A stretch of DNA of 61,743 nucleotides. It comes from a virus. The notes beneath the pieces are model-generated. The model ran no database searches and had not been told where the DNA came from. It saw nothing but the letters and a program-made list of their open reading frames with translations. The DNA lies in IMG/VR virus record IMGVR_UViG_3300032893_000044, positions 1 through 61,743 of that record, one strand, 5' to 3'. Shown in pieces: positions 17,613 to 23,950 of this stretch. The position numbers and the translations under genes are program-made. How positions within the stretch are numbered: the first letter of the stretch is position 1; the number at the start of each line of letters is the position of its first letter.

Positions 17613-17633
17613 TTAGCCTCTAAGCGAGGCTAA
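17613..17633 (+). repeat. TTAGCCTC/GAGGCTAA hairpin 2
   Basis: Eight-base stem, loop TAAGC. An ATGTCAAG element precedes it at about 17588. No T run after the stem. Confidence 0.7.
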
Positions 17634-17718
17634 TGTAAGTGGTAAATTAGAAACCTATACAAAATGTAGCTTGAAAAATTAAGATAGCATAATGGCTAAT
17701 AAAATGTCAAGAGAAGTT

Positions 17719-17737
17719 TAGCCTCTAAGCGAGGCTA
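17719..17737 (+). repeat. TAGCCTC/GAGGCTA hairpin 3
   Basis: Same stem and loop as hairpin 2. Upstream is ATGTCAAGAGAAGTT. About 106 bases separate it from hairpin 2. Confidence 0.7.
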
Positions 17738-17818
17738 TATAGTATTTCACAGTTAAGAGGATCATGCCTGATCAAGTATAATATAGCCTAATAACTAGGT
17801 GCATGTCAAGTGAAGTTA

Positions 17819-17843
17819 AGCCCCCTTTGGGGCTATTTTTTTT
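17819..17843 (+). terminator. AGCCCC/GGGGCT hairpin 4 with T run
   Basis: AGCCCC, loop CTTT, GGGGCT, then A and eight T: a canonical intrinsic terminator. Upstream is ATGTCAAGTGAAGTTA, about 105 bases after the matching element of hairpin 3, so the three form a spaced series. Confidence 0.85.
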
Positions 17844-17863
17844 AAGCGTGACATGAAAAGTTA

Positions 17864-17879
17864 AGCCCCTCACGGGGCT
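17864..17879 (-). terminator. AGCCCC/GGGGCT hairpin 5
   Basis: AGCCCC, loop TCAC, GGGGCT followed on the plus strand by seven A, so it would terminate on neither strand strongly as read; the A run lies on its 3' side in plus. Preceded by GACATGAAAAGTTA, an imperfect copy of the series element. It lies 51 bases before the next start codon. Confidence 0.55.
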
Positions 17880-17930
17880 AAAAAAATGTACTTAGCAATG
17901 ATTAGCTTTTTTAGCTTATGGGAGAGACTT

Positions 17931-18173
17931 ATGATTGTCAACTGGGTTGCGGAATTTTTTGATACGGTGGTCTCGGTAGCTGGCAAATATGCCAGGTGGT
18001 TAAATATCAAAGGGAGACGGATTTGTTTTTTGATATGGGCTATCTGTTCCGTGTACTGGGTGGGGCGAGATATTGCGGTGGGACTTTATTCCCAAGCGGC
18101 TTTTGCAGTTTTTTCGGTAGGATTAAATGCCTATGGTTTTTTTAATTGGAAGAAAAATAAAATTGGAAATTAA
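17931..18173 (+). CDS. PnuC-like small membrane protein
   Basis: 80 residues from ATG 17931 behind GGGAGA; 17886 is an alternative start. Segments RICFLIWAICSVYWVGRDI and LYSQAAFAVFSVGLNAYGFFNWKK match the core of PnuC nicotinamide-riboside transporters, (W-x2-S-x2-W ... Q..F...N.YGF..W). It is much shorter than a full transporter (about 230 residues), with two or three membrane helices. Such fragments are common in phages; transport activity is unproven. Confidence 0.65.
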   Translation: MIVNWVAEFFDTVVSVAGKYARWLNIKGRRICFLIWAICSVYWVGRDIAVGLYSQAAFAVFSVGLNAYGFFNWKKNKIGN

Positions 18174-18249
18174 AGCTTGACACTTTTTAAAAGTCTCTTT
18201 ACACTTCAATTGACCATGAGTGTTAGTACTGTTATCGATGGTAAAAACT

Positions 18250-18265
18250 AGCCCCGGCAGGGGCT
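18250..18265 (+). promoter_or_regulatory. AGCCCC/GGGGCT hairpin 6 in proQ-like leader
   Basis: AGCCCC, loop GGCA, GGGGCT, ending 15 bases before the GGAGG of the FinO-domain gene. Position suits self-control of that gene by its own product. Confidence 0.6.
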
Positions 18266-18289
18266 CAACTTTATCGTTATGGAGGATGA

Positions 18290-18883
18290 ATGATGGAACA
18301 GCAACAAAAACCTTCTCGCAAAGTGCGGATGTCTGTTGGTCTTTTTGAAAAAGGACTAACCATTTTAAATGTTTTAAAACAAACTTATCCTAAATGTTTT
18401 TTTGAACCCGGTAAAGAAAAGCCTTTAAAAAAAGGTATTTTGTTAGATTTATTGCAAGCATCGGGTTTATCCTTTGAATCTCCTTCCTATCAAGCGATTA
18501 CAGCGGCAATTAATATTTACACAAGCACATTGAGTTACCGGGTAGGTTTAATTCGAGAAGACGCAGTACGCATTGATTTAGAAGGCAATGAAGTTGAGCC
18601 GATTAATTTACGGGAAAGAACTCAGGCAAAAATAGAAAAAATGAATTTTGAATGGAAGTTGAGCATGGCAGAAGCGGTGATGGCAAAAGATATTCGTAAA
18701 CAAGCCGGTTTTCATTATGCGCGCGATCGAAAAAGAAAAGAAGCTAAAAAGGCAACTATGTCCACGGTTGAAATGGCAGATAAAAGTGATGTGATAAACA
18801 CTGAAGCTGTATCAGCTTTGCCTGTCAAAAAGGAAACAATGCCTAAAATTGTTTTTAAAAAGAGGTTAAGCCAAGGGGTTTAA
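18290..18883 (+). CDS. ProQ/FinO-family RNA chaperone
   Basis: 197 residues, ATG 18290 (or 18293) behind GGAGG. The FinO domain spans about residues 20-125: LNVLKQTYPKCFF, then KPLKKGILLDLL, an AITAAINIYTSTLSYRVGLI helix and DAVRIDLEGNEVEPI, the order found in ProQ, FinO and RocC. A long charged helix (ERTQAKIEKM) and a basic tail follow. The family binds the base of terminator-type hairpins and matches small RNAs with targets. It lies next to a group of such hairpins. Known homologues on mobile elements silence host competence or plasmid transfer. Confidence 0.88.
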   Translation: MMEQQQKPSRKVRMSVGLFEKGLTILNVLKQTYPKCFFEPGKEKPLKKGILLDLLQASGLSFESPSYQAITAAINIYTSTLSYRVGLIREDAVRIDLEGNEVEPINLRERTQAKIEKMNFEWKLSMAEAVMAKDIRKQAGFHYARDRKRKEAKKATMSTVEMADKSDVINTEAVSALPVKKETMPKIVFKKRLSQGV

Positions 18884-18886
18884 AAG

Positions 18887-19327
18887 TTATGGTAATGTTA
18901 ATAAGATTTTCAGGAGTTCTTTTAAATCATTAAACTTGCTAAACAAAGTTAAATTTAAACGAGCATCCTCATCTATGGTGCTGTATAAAAATTTGTCATA
19001 TATCGATGTTAATGATGAGAAGCCATAACTCACATTTTTTATTCCTCCGTGCATGACATTTGCATAGCCAGTTGCTGATGATGAGAATCCATGACTAAAT
19101 CTCATAGACCTTCGAAAAGTAATGCGTTGACTGGTCATTCTTAAACTTAAAAACAACGCTTTTAAGACGCACCCTAAAAAATGCTTTGGATATCTTTTAG
19201 CATGTTGTAAATAAACTTTAAGCTGCACCTCAAACTCAACGACAGAGCTTTTTCTTTGATAAAGCCGCCAGATATCTTCAATGAAGACTTGTTGTTCAGA
19301 GGTAAACCAATCTACTTTTATATTCAT
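18887..19327 (-). CDS. hypothetical protein
   Basis: 146 residues. Helical N-terminal part (WFTSEQQVFIEDIWRLYQ), a basic Ser/Arg middle (SLRMTSQRITFRRSMRFSHG) and a Leu-rich C-terminus. Last gene of the leftward operon 20011-18887, ending four bases from the convergent ProQ-like gene. No family recognised. Confidence 0.6.
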   Translation of the reverse strand: MNIKVDWFTSEQQVFIEDIWRLYQRKSSVVEFEVQLKVYLQHAKRYPKHFLGCVLKALFLSLRMTSQRITFRRSMRFSHGFSSSATGYANVMHGGIKNVSYGFSSLTSIYDKFLYSTIDEDARLNLTLFSKFNDLKELLKILLTLP

Positions 19328-19332
19328 AAAAA

Positions 19333-19644
19333 TCAGTCAAAGAATATTTTTTTGGCTATGCTTTTGCAAGAATAATCTCGTAAAGCAGCGTAAAAGAGCG
19401 TTTGCAAGATCTCTTTTTTAACGGCAACACTGAAATATTCAACAGCCGAATGATCAAACATCATCGGGTCTTTGTTGATAAAGCGATACGCTATTTTTTG
19501 ACTTTCATTCCAAAGATTATAAAAAACAGGAGCGCCTTCTTTGATAGGCTCTAATAATACCGCCGCGTGGCCTAACCCCCATTCTGATTGATAAGCTTTT
19601 TCTTTTTTTTTCGTTCCTACAATAGGCTCTGTTAGCCAGCCCAT
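19333..19644 (-). CDS. hypothetical protein
   Basis: 103 residues from ATG 19644, just after the stop of the upstream gene and behind GAGAG. The longer in-frame reading from 19704 would overlap that gene by 58 bases. Pattern GWLTEPIVGTKKKEKAYQSEWGLGHAAVLLE, mixed alpha/beta. No family recognised. Confidence 0.6.
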   Translation of the reverse strand: MGWLTEPIVGTKKKEKAYQSEWGLGHAAVLLEPIKEGAPVFYNLWNESQKIAYRFINKDPMMFDHSAVEYFSVAVKKEILQTLFYAALRDYSCKSIAKKIFFD

Positions 19645-19646
19645 AG

Positions 19647-19805
19647 CTATCTCTCGACCGATGAAAGCCAATCTGAATCCGGCTTTAAAAGCGGTTCTTC
19701 GCAAAGATAAGTCAATATTAAGTCTGGCTTTTGCTTAGTATAGTCTTTAACCATCTCTTTTAAAATTTTGACCTCAATGGGGCTTAAATCAAAATCTTCA
19801 TTCAT
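19647..19805 (-). CDS. small hypothetical protein
   Basis: 52 residues, helical start (LSPIEVKILKEMVKDYTK). Its ATG overlaps the stop of the upstream gene as ATGA and its stop lies two bases before the next ATG, so it fits the operon exactly. Confidence 0.6.
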   Translation of the reverse strand: MNEDFDLSPIEVKILKEMVKDYTKQKPDLILTYLCEEPLLKPDSDWLSSVER

Positions 19806-20011
19806 GCTTCACCTCTTTCTTTTAGGGGCAACTCTGGCGCAGTATCACTTAAAACAACCGTTTCTTGCTTCCCCGTATTATCTTCATAAATAAAAGTTAA
19901 TGTCCAGCGGATAGGCGTTACCCGCTGACGAGCTTCTACGCAACATTGATGAATAGCTTGTTTAACCCGAATCAATAACCCATGATTTAGCCCGAACAGT
20001 CTTTCAATCAT
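19802..20011 (-). CDS. small hypothetical protein
   Basis: 69 residues. Helix LIRVKQAIHQCCVEARQ, then a beta hairpin RWTLTFIYEDNTGKQETVVL. First gene of the operon, 38 bases after a good leftward promoter. No family recognised. Confidence 0.6.
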   Translation of the reverse strand: MIERLFGLNHGLLIRVKQAIHQCCVEARQRVTPIRWTLTFIYEDNTGKQETVVLSDTAPELPLKERGEA

Positions 20012-20048
20012 TTTAACCTCGCTTTACCCAATCCTTTACCGCGCTTTA

Positions 20049-20077
20049 CTTATAGAAGATAAGAATCCTACTGTCAA
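20049..20077 (-). promoter_or_regulatory. sigma70-type promoter, leftward
   Basis: On the minus strand TTGACA (20077-20072), 17 bases, TATAAG (20054-20049). One mismatch from consensus in total. It serves the operon starting at 20011. Confidence 0.75.
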
Positions 20078-20146
20078 GTTATTTTTGTTGCATTTTTCTT
20101 AAACCTTCTTTAGAATAAGGCCAAATGTTTCTATTGGTCATAATTT

Positions 20147-20165
20147 AGCCCCTTCGGGGGCTTTA
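20147..20165 (+). repeat. AGCCCC-TTCG-GGGGCT hairpin 7
   Basis: Six-base stem closed by a TTCG tetraloop, followed by TTT. First of three hairpins in the leader of the rightward gene at 20381. Confidence 0.75.
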
Positions 20166-20222
20166 CTTCTGATTTACCCCTTGTTACTATACGTTTCGAT
20201 GTCGATGATATTTCTTATTTTT

Positions 20223-20241
20223 AGCCCCTTCGGGGGCTTTA
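20223..20241 (+). repeat. AGCCCC-TTCG-GGGGCT hairpin 8
   Basis: Identical in stem and loop to hairpin 7, 76 bases on, followed by TTAATTTTCTTC, a terminator-like T-rich tail. Confidence 0.75.
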
Positions 20242-20273
20242 ATTTTCTTCTCCTCTGTTAAAACGAAAAAGAT

Positions 20274-20289
20274 AGCCTCGTTAGAGGCT
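20274..20289 (+). repeat. AGCCTC-GTTA-GAGGCT hairpin 9
   Basis: Six-base stem of the CCTC type seen in hairpins 2 and 3. Followed by TAACTTTCTTG. Confidence 0.7.
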
Positions 20290-20380
20290 TAACTTTCTTG
20301 ACCGAATTTTAATTTACCCCTATCCTTTCTAAGATGCCTAAATTATTAGGTATTTAGTTATTAACTAACTAAGGGTGACA

Positions 20381-20926
20381 ATGGCCGCTCCGACAGGGAA
20401 CAAGTTTGGATTGCGATTTTCGAAGGGATTCGATCCACGAAGGAGTGGCCGTAAGCCTTGGAATCCTGATTTCAAAATCAAGTATGACAAAGAAGAACCT
20501 CAGCTTTTAGATAGGCTCTTTGATATTGCTCGTTTTGACCCCAATCCCGGGGTAGCTTTGAATGCGATTATTTACCTCATGAGTATGCGCTATGGCCGTC
20601 CGGTGGACATGGTCCAAATGAAGCAGCTGAATGAGGAATTTGAGCGTCGAGAAGCGGAAGAAAACGCCATTACCTTTACGCAAGAACACGCCCTTTTAGC
20701 CGCGGACGTGATTAAGAATCAAGGGGTGGAAGCTGACATTTTAAAACTCATGCGCACCCTTTATAGCTCGGGCATTTTAGGCTCTCTTTATAGTCAATTT
20801 GAAGCAGAAGCCCAACAAAGTGAACCTCTCTTAATTTCTGCTGCTGAATCCATTGACAATGACGCTTGCCAAGGATACAGTGAGGCAAGCAAACAAGGAG
20901 AAGGAGAGCAGGACAATGATTGCTAA
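20381..20926 (+). CDS. hypothetical phage protein
   Basis: 181 residues from ATG 20381 with AAGGG upstream; GTG 20375 is too close to that site. Begins GNKFGLRFSKGFDPRRSGRKPW, a basic N-terminal motif like those of some phage packaging or DNA-binding proteins, then a helical body (ALNAIIYLMSMRYGRPVD). It could be a terminase small subunit, but it lies 8 kb from the large subunit, so I leave it unnamed. Confidence 0.6.
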   Translation: MAAPTGNKFGLRFSKGFDPRRSGRKPWNPDFKIKYDKEEPQLLDRLFDIARFDPNPGVALNAIIYLMSMRYGRPVDMVQMKQLNEEFERREAEENAITFTQEHALLAADVIKNQGVEADILKLMRTLYSSGILGSLYSQFEAEAQQSEPLLISAAESIDNDACQGYSEASKQGEGEQDNDC

Positions 20927-21089
20927 AGCCATAGAACCCATTCTACAAGTTTCCTCTGATATTCTAGATTTACTCTGGCCGGAAGGTAAAACGGCTGTTT
21001 ATGACTTCAATGAACAGCGAGTTTATGTTTTTGACCCTGAGCTTAATCATTGGCGTATCCCCAATGAAATGGATTTACCTGATTACTAG
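20916..21089 (+). CDS. small hypothetical protein
   Basis: 57 residues from ATG 20916 behind GGAGAG, overlapping the previous gene by 11 bases. Compact beta pattern AVYDFNEQRVYVFDPELNHWRIP. A longer frame upstream has no ribosome site. Confidence 0.6.
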   Translation: MIAKAIEPILQVSSDILDLLWPEGKTAVYDFNEQRVYVFDPELNHWRIPNEMDLPDY

Positions 21090-21098
21090 GAGATAACA

Positions 21099-21362
21099 AT
21101 GCCAATGTTTGATTTTGAATGTGTTAAATGTAACACGCAACAAATAAATCAATGGTTAAAACTTTCTCATACGACCGAAGATTATCCCGTTTGTGAAAGT
21201 TGCGGGGACAAAATGAGTAAATTATATATTTCAGCCCCTGCCTTTAAAGGGGCTGATTTTATCAGTTCCAAGTTTAAACCCTCTAGCGCACCCGCGGGTG
21301 TTTCGGAACGTATCCATAAATTGCGCCAAAAGTCTGAGCTAGGCCCGGGGGTACAACCATGA
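21099..21362 (+). CDS. FmdB-type zinc-ribbon protein
   Basis: 87 residues, ATG 21099 behind GGAG. MPMFDFECVKC...CESCGDKMSKLYISAP has the paired CxxC sites and the trailing S-x-P of the FmdB putative regulatory family. A basic low-complexity tail follows. Its codons at 21231-21256 contain an AGCCCC/GGGGCT inverted repeat. Coupled by ATGA to the next gene. Confidence 0.8.
   Translation: MPMFDFECVKCNTQQINQWLKLSHTTEDYPVCESCGDKMSKLYISAPAFKGADFISSKFKPSSAPAGVSERIHKLRQKSELGPGVQP
21231..21256 (+). repeat. TCAGCCCC/GGGGCTGA inverted repeat in a gene
   Basis: Eight-base arms around TGCCTTTAAA, inside the zinc-ribbon gene. Same AGCCCC core as the intergenic hairpins. Confidence 0.6.
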
Positions 21363-21547
21363 AAATTCTAGCCTGTTTTGTCATGAGCTGCTTTTTGACT
21401 ATCATGATGGTCATCACTCAAACGATAAGCCGTTTTATTTGCGAATATTTAGTTGCTAACACTACTTATCAGCCAACCATGTTTTTTAAAACAGGATTGT
21501 TAGTTGTTCTCTATACTTTGCCCTTATTTTTTATCTTATTAGGCTAA
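21359..21547 (+). CDS. two-helix membrane protein
   Basis: 62 residues with hydrophobic stretches at about 1-22 and 40-62 (LLVVLYTLPLFFILLG). ATGA overlap with the gene before. A holin is possible from size and topology alone, but nothing else supports it. Confidence 0.6.
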   Translation: MKILACFVMSCFLTIMMVITQTISRFICEYLVANTTYQPTMFFKTGLLVVLYTLPLFFILLG

Positions 21548-21551
21548 TGGC

Positions 21552-22403
21552 ATGAGAAAGTTTTTTTCTTTTTTAAAAGCGTTATGGGACCGCTGGGTTA
21601 AAAAACCTCAATGTCGTGCCCTGTTAGAGACCAAAACCGAGCGGTCCCCCTCTTATGCTGTAAAGGATAGCACTGAAACAATCCCGTTACAAGAATTTTT
21701 ACCTCAAATGCTGGATTTCTTAAAAGAGGAAAGTAAAGATAATTTAAATTGGCTGACTAAAATTGAAACAGGCCAGCATGAATTAAATTTTGCTTATTAT
21801 TATTTGTTGGATGCCTTTAAAGCCTTGTCAAGAAAATATCGCGTTTTTTCAATTACAAAAGAGCATGAAATTCACGGTATTTATTTTGTTCACTCTGTTT
21901 CTCGTTTAGACAGTATCTTCAATGCTGCGCGACCTATTTTTGGGCAATTGGATGTGCAATTTTTGAAGGAAAATAATGAGCTTTATTTGCAAGATCGCAT
22001 TGCGCCTGCAATACAGTTTCGGCATCCTTGTATTTATAAAAAAGATGCTGACGCGGTCATGCAATTAATCAAAGATTGGCATCAAGTATATGCCTTAAGC
22101 GCACCGGACGCTACTACGCAAGAACGCATTGAGAGGGTTGTAGATGTCGGGGTTGCAAAAAATATCATTACAATAACAGAGCCTGGTACATCTATCTTCA
22201 ATTTGCAAAGAACTAAATTATTAGAACCTCGTATTTATTATCGGACGCATATTTTTAACCATGTTCAGTCAACGCTCAACCCTATTCACGCATGGCATGC
22301 AACGTTTTGTGAGCTCACTCCTTTTGACGATGTGCGCACCTTGCATTTACCTGAAATAGAGGCCCTAGTTTTTTTAGAAAAGAGAGTACCTTTCAATGGA
22401 TAA
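21552..22403 (+). CDS. hypothetical protein
   Basis: 283 residues, four bases after the previous stop. Basic aromatic N-terminus (FFSFLKALWDRWVKK), helical region, then mixed alpha/beta. No signal, no known motif. The next gene starts inside its last codons. Confidence 0.6.
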   Translation: MRKFFSFLKALWDRWVKKPQCRALLETKTERSPSYAVKDSTETIPLQEFLPQMLDFLKEESKDNLNWLTKIETGQHELNFAYYYLLDAFKALSRKYRVFSITKEHEIHGIYFVHSVSRLDSIFNAARPIFGQLDVQFLKENNELYLQDRIAPAIQFRHPCIYKKDADAVMQLIKDWHQVYALSAPDATTQERIERVVDVGVAKNIITITEPGTSIFNLQRTKLLEPRIYYRTHIFNHVQSTLNPIHAWHATFCELTPFDDVRTLHLPEIEALVFLEKRVPFNG

Positions 22404-22524
22404 TTTTTTAAAACGCTTAAATTTAGCACCCGGTGAACTTTTCCCCATTGTCCTGTCTTGCGTCTTTGTCATTGCCGGCATTGTGGGGTTCACCTTGTTA
22501 GCTATGAAATTAGCTTACTCATAA
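22396..22524 (+). CDS. 42-residue single-span membrane protein
   Basis: ATG 22396 overlaps the previous stop by eight bases. MDNFLKRLNLAPGELF then one clear span (IVLSCVFVIAGIVGFTLL). Too short for routine gene callers, but its place and composition support it. Confidence 0.6.
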   Translation: MDNFLKRLNLAPGELFPIVLSCVFVIAGIVGFTLLAMKLAYS

Positions 22525-22527
22525 ATA

Positions 22528-22560
22528 TCTCTTTACTTTGTAAAGAGATTGTTATAGAGT
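22528..22560 (+). promoter_or_regulatory. promoter of TTTAC[AT]-N17-TANAGT type with palindrome
   Basis: TTTACT (22532-22537), 17 bases, TAGAGT (22555-22560), 29 bases before ATG 22590. The -35 box lies in a perfect 9-base inverted repeat TCTCTTTAC/GTAAAGAGA around TTT (22528-22548). Confidence 0.65.
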
Positions 22561-22589
22561 AGGTATTAACATTAGTAAGGGAGGATCAC

Positions 22590-22781
22590 ATGAACATATT
22601 TCGCTATTCTCGGGAAGACTTGGAACAAAAGAAGCAGCGGTTTGTGGAAGAAATTTTAAGGTTAGAGCAGGAAGCCGCATTTGAAAGCCCCGCTGTCCGT
22701 CAGCAAATGCAGCAAGAGATACGACGGCATCAAACTTCTGTGGTCTTTTTAGAAGAAGACCTGTACGAAATGAGTGTTTAA
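22590..22781 (+). CDS. small coiled-coil protein
   Basis: 63 residues, ATG behind AGGGAGG. Charged helix with heptad-like Leu/Val spacing (EDLEQKKQRFVEEILRLEQEAA). First gene after the promoter at 22532. Confidence 0.6.
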   Translation: MNIFRYSREDLEQKKQRFVEEILRLEQEAAFESPAVRQQMQQEIRRHQTSVVFLEEDLYEMSV

Positions 22782-22791
22782 GGAGAAAGCC

Positions 22792-23034
22792 ATGTTTAAA
22801 AAGCCAGAGACAGAAAATGATACGATACTAGCATTAAGTGAAGAAGAAAGGAATTTGATTTGTTGCGCATTAGATGTTTTACAAAGCCAAGTCAGAGAAA
22901 TTTCAAATAAGTATGAAAAATCCAACCAATATTTACAATTACATCGTCGATATAACGAAATCGCAACGCTTGCGGATAAAGTGTCCGCTAGGAAAATTAG
23001 CAAAGAAGGAGAAGAAAATGCGAACCCTTTTTAG
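22792..23034 (+). CDS. small hypothetical protein
   Basis: 80 residues from ATG 22792 behind AGGAGA. Helical (LSEEERNLICCALDVLQSQV). Overlaps the lipoprotein gene by 17 bases. No family recognised. Confidence 0.6.
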   Translation: MFKKPETENDTILALSEEERNLICCALDVLQSQVREISNKYEKSNQYLQLHRRYNEIATLADKVSARKISKEGEENANPF

Positions 23035-23320
23035 TTTAATGCTGGCGGTCGTCTTTTTAGTAGGCTGCCATAAAAAAACAGAAATGGGGCTTACTAATCC
23101 GGATTTGTCCTCTTCTTTGGCTGCGCCAAAATCAGTTGATGAAAAGCTAAAGCCGGTTAACCAACGGCATCGACCGCCTACGCTTGAGGAGTATTTGGAA
23201 GATTTTGCTGAGATTCCCGTTGAAAACGATGAAGCTAAAGAATCGCATGCGGAAGAAATAGACGAAGAAATTGACTATGTTAAAGTAAGGCGGATGGTAG
23301 ATGAAAGAATGCAAAGATAG
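23018..23320 (+). CDS. lipoprotein
   Basis: 100 residues from ATG 23018 behind AAGGAGAAG. MRTLFSLMLAVVFLVGC is a signal peptide with lipobox LVGC, cysteine 17. The mature part is Pro- and acid-rich. Together with the single-span proteins after it, it could be an outer-membrane spanin partner, but no lysis genes were recognised nearby. Confidence 0.7.
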   Translation: MRTLFSLMLAVVFLVGCHKKTEMGLTNPDLSSSLAAPKSVDEKLKPVNQRHRPPTLEEYLEDFAEIPVENDEAKESHAEEIDEEIDYVKVRRMVDERMQR

Positions 23321-23414
23321 TATCGCAAAAGGCTTATTTATAGCGTCTGCGATTTTATTTATGGGGACCATTTGCTTGATTAGTTTATGGAAAGGGGGAT
23401 TTTTAAATGGCTAA
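23301..23414 (+). CDS. 37-residue single-span membrane protein
   Basis: ATG 23301 inside the lipoprotein gene's end. MKECKDSIAKG then a span (LFIASAILFMGTICLISLW). Ends eight bases into the next gene, which fits the overlapping arrangement around it. Confidence 0.55.
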   Translation: MKECKDSIAKGLFIASAILFMGTICLISLWKGGFLNG

Positions 23415-23538
23415 GGCGATTATAGCAAGTTTTTTAATCATGTTAGTTGCTTTGGTTGCATTTCTCATTTCTAGCGGCATTTTAGGCACCATTTGGTGCG
23501 TTAAACAGATTATTCAATTGGTGACGGGGGCAGCATGA
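23407..23538 (+). CDS. 43-residue single-span membrane protein
   Basis: Begins MAKAIIASFLIMLVALVAFL, almost all hydrophobic for 30 residues. ATGA overlap with the next gene. Confidence 0.6.
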   Translation: MAKAIIASFLIMLVALVAFLISSGILGTIWCVKQIIQLVTGAA

Positions 23539-23906
23539 ATAAAAAATTAGAGGGTATTGTAGATTTCATCAATATTTTATGCTGGATATCGGCTATCTGT
23601 CTTATTATTTTTTCTATCATTGGCATCTGGAACGCCTTAGAAAAGTCGGACAAGAGAGGGAAAATCCAAGAAAGTGCCCATGCGTTTTATGCTTCTCCCA
23701 TGATAGAGCAGCCAGACCACTTTGCTGTGTCGGTATTTCATCCCCATACTAATGGATGGCTAATCCCTTTCATGATAAATCAGGCACGCATTGCTAACAA
23801 AAAGAAAGTTGAAGTGCCTGCAAAAACTCAACCGCTTGTCCAAGATGAATGGCGTACCGAAGAAACGTGTACGTTTGATACCGAGGGCAAAACATGCGAG
23901 ATATGA
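23535..23906 (+). CDS. N-terminally anchored membrane protein
   Basis: 123 residues. One span at about 14-34 (ILCWISAICLIIFSIIGIW), then a polar domain with HPHTNGWLIPF and a Cys pair near the end (TCTFDTEGKTC) that could be a disulphide if outside the inner membrane. No family recognised. Confidence 0.6.
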   Translation: MNKKLEGIVDFINILCWISAICLIIFSIIGIWNALEKSDKRGKIQESAHAFYASPMIEQPDHFAVSVFHPHTNGWLIPFMINQARIANKKKVEVPAKTQPLVQDEWRTEETCTFDTEGKTCEI

Positions 23907-23950
23907 TAATAAAATTCATAATGTTTTCCATTTGATTAAAGGAGTGTTAA

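Larger units (their letters stand above)
17532..17930 (+). other. 399-base hairpin array without a clear gene
   Basis: Between the replication gene and the PnuC-like gene. Units of about 105 bases, each with ATGTCAAG[CAT]G, GTT[TA]AGCC and a hairpin (2, 3, 4), then hairpin 5. No reading frame of note, although an in-frame ATG at 17886 could extend the next gene. The layout suggests a string of short RNAs or one structured RNA. Confidence 0.55.
20078..20380 (+). other. 303-base gene-free leader with three hairpins
   Basis: Between the leftward promoter and the gene at 20381. Nothing coding is seen. It holds hairpins 7-9, spaced 76 and 51 bases, each with a T-rich 3' flank, so it may act as a staged attenuator. 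TTTAGTTATTAACTAACTAA just before the gene is an AT-rich near-palindrome. Confidence 0.55.

Noticed and set aside
20381-20926. Terminase small subunit
   Set aside because: Only the basic N-terminal motif is suggestive; it is far from terL and in an early-type gene block.
21359-21547. Holin
   Set aside because: Two spans and small size only; no neighbouring lysin, so it is left as a membrane protein.
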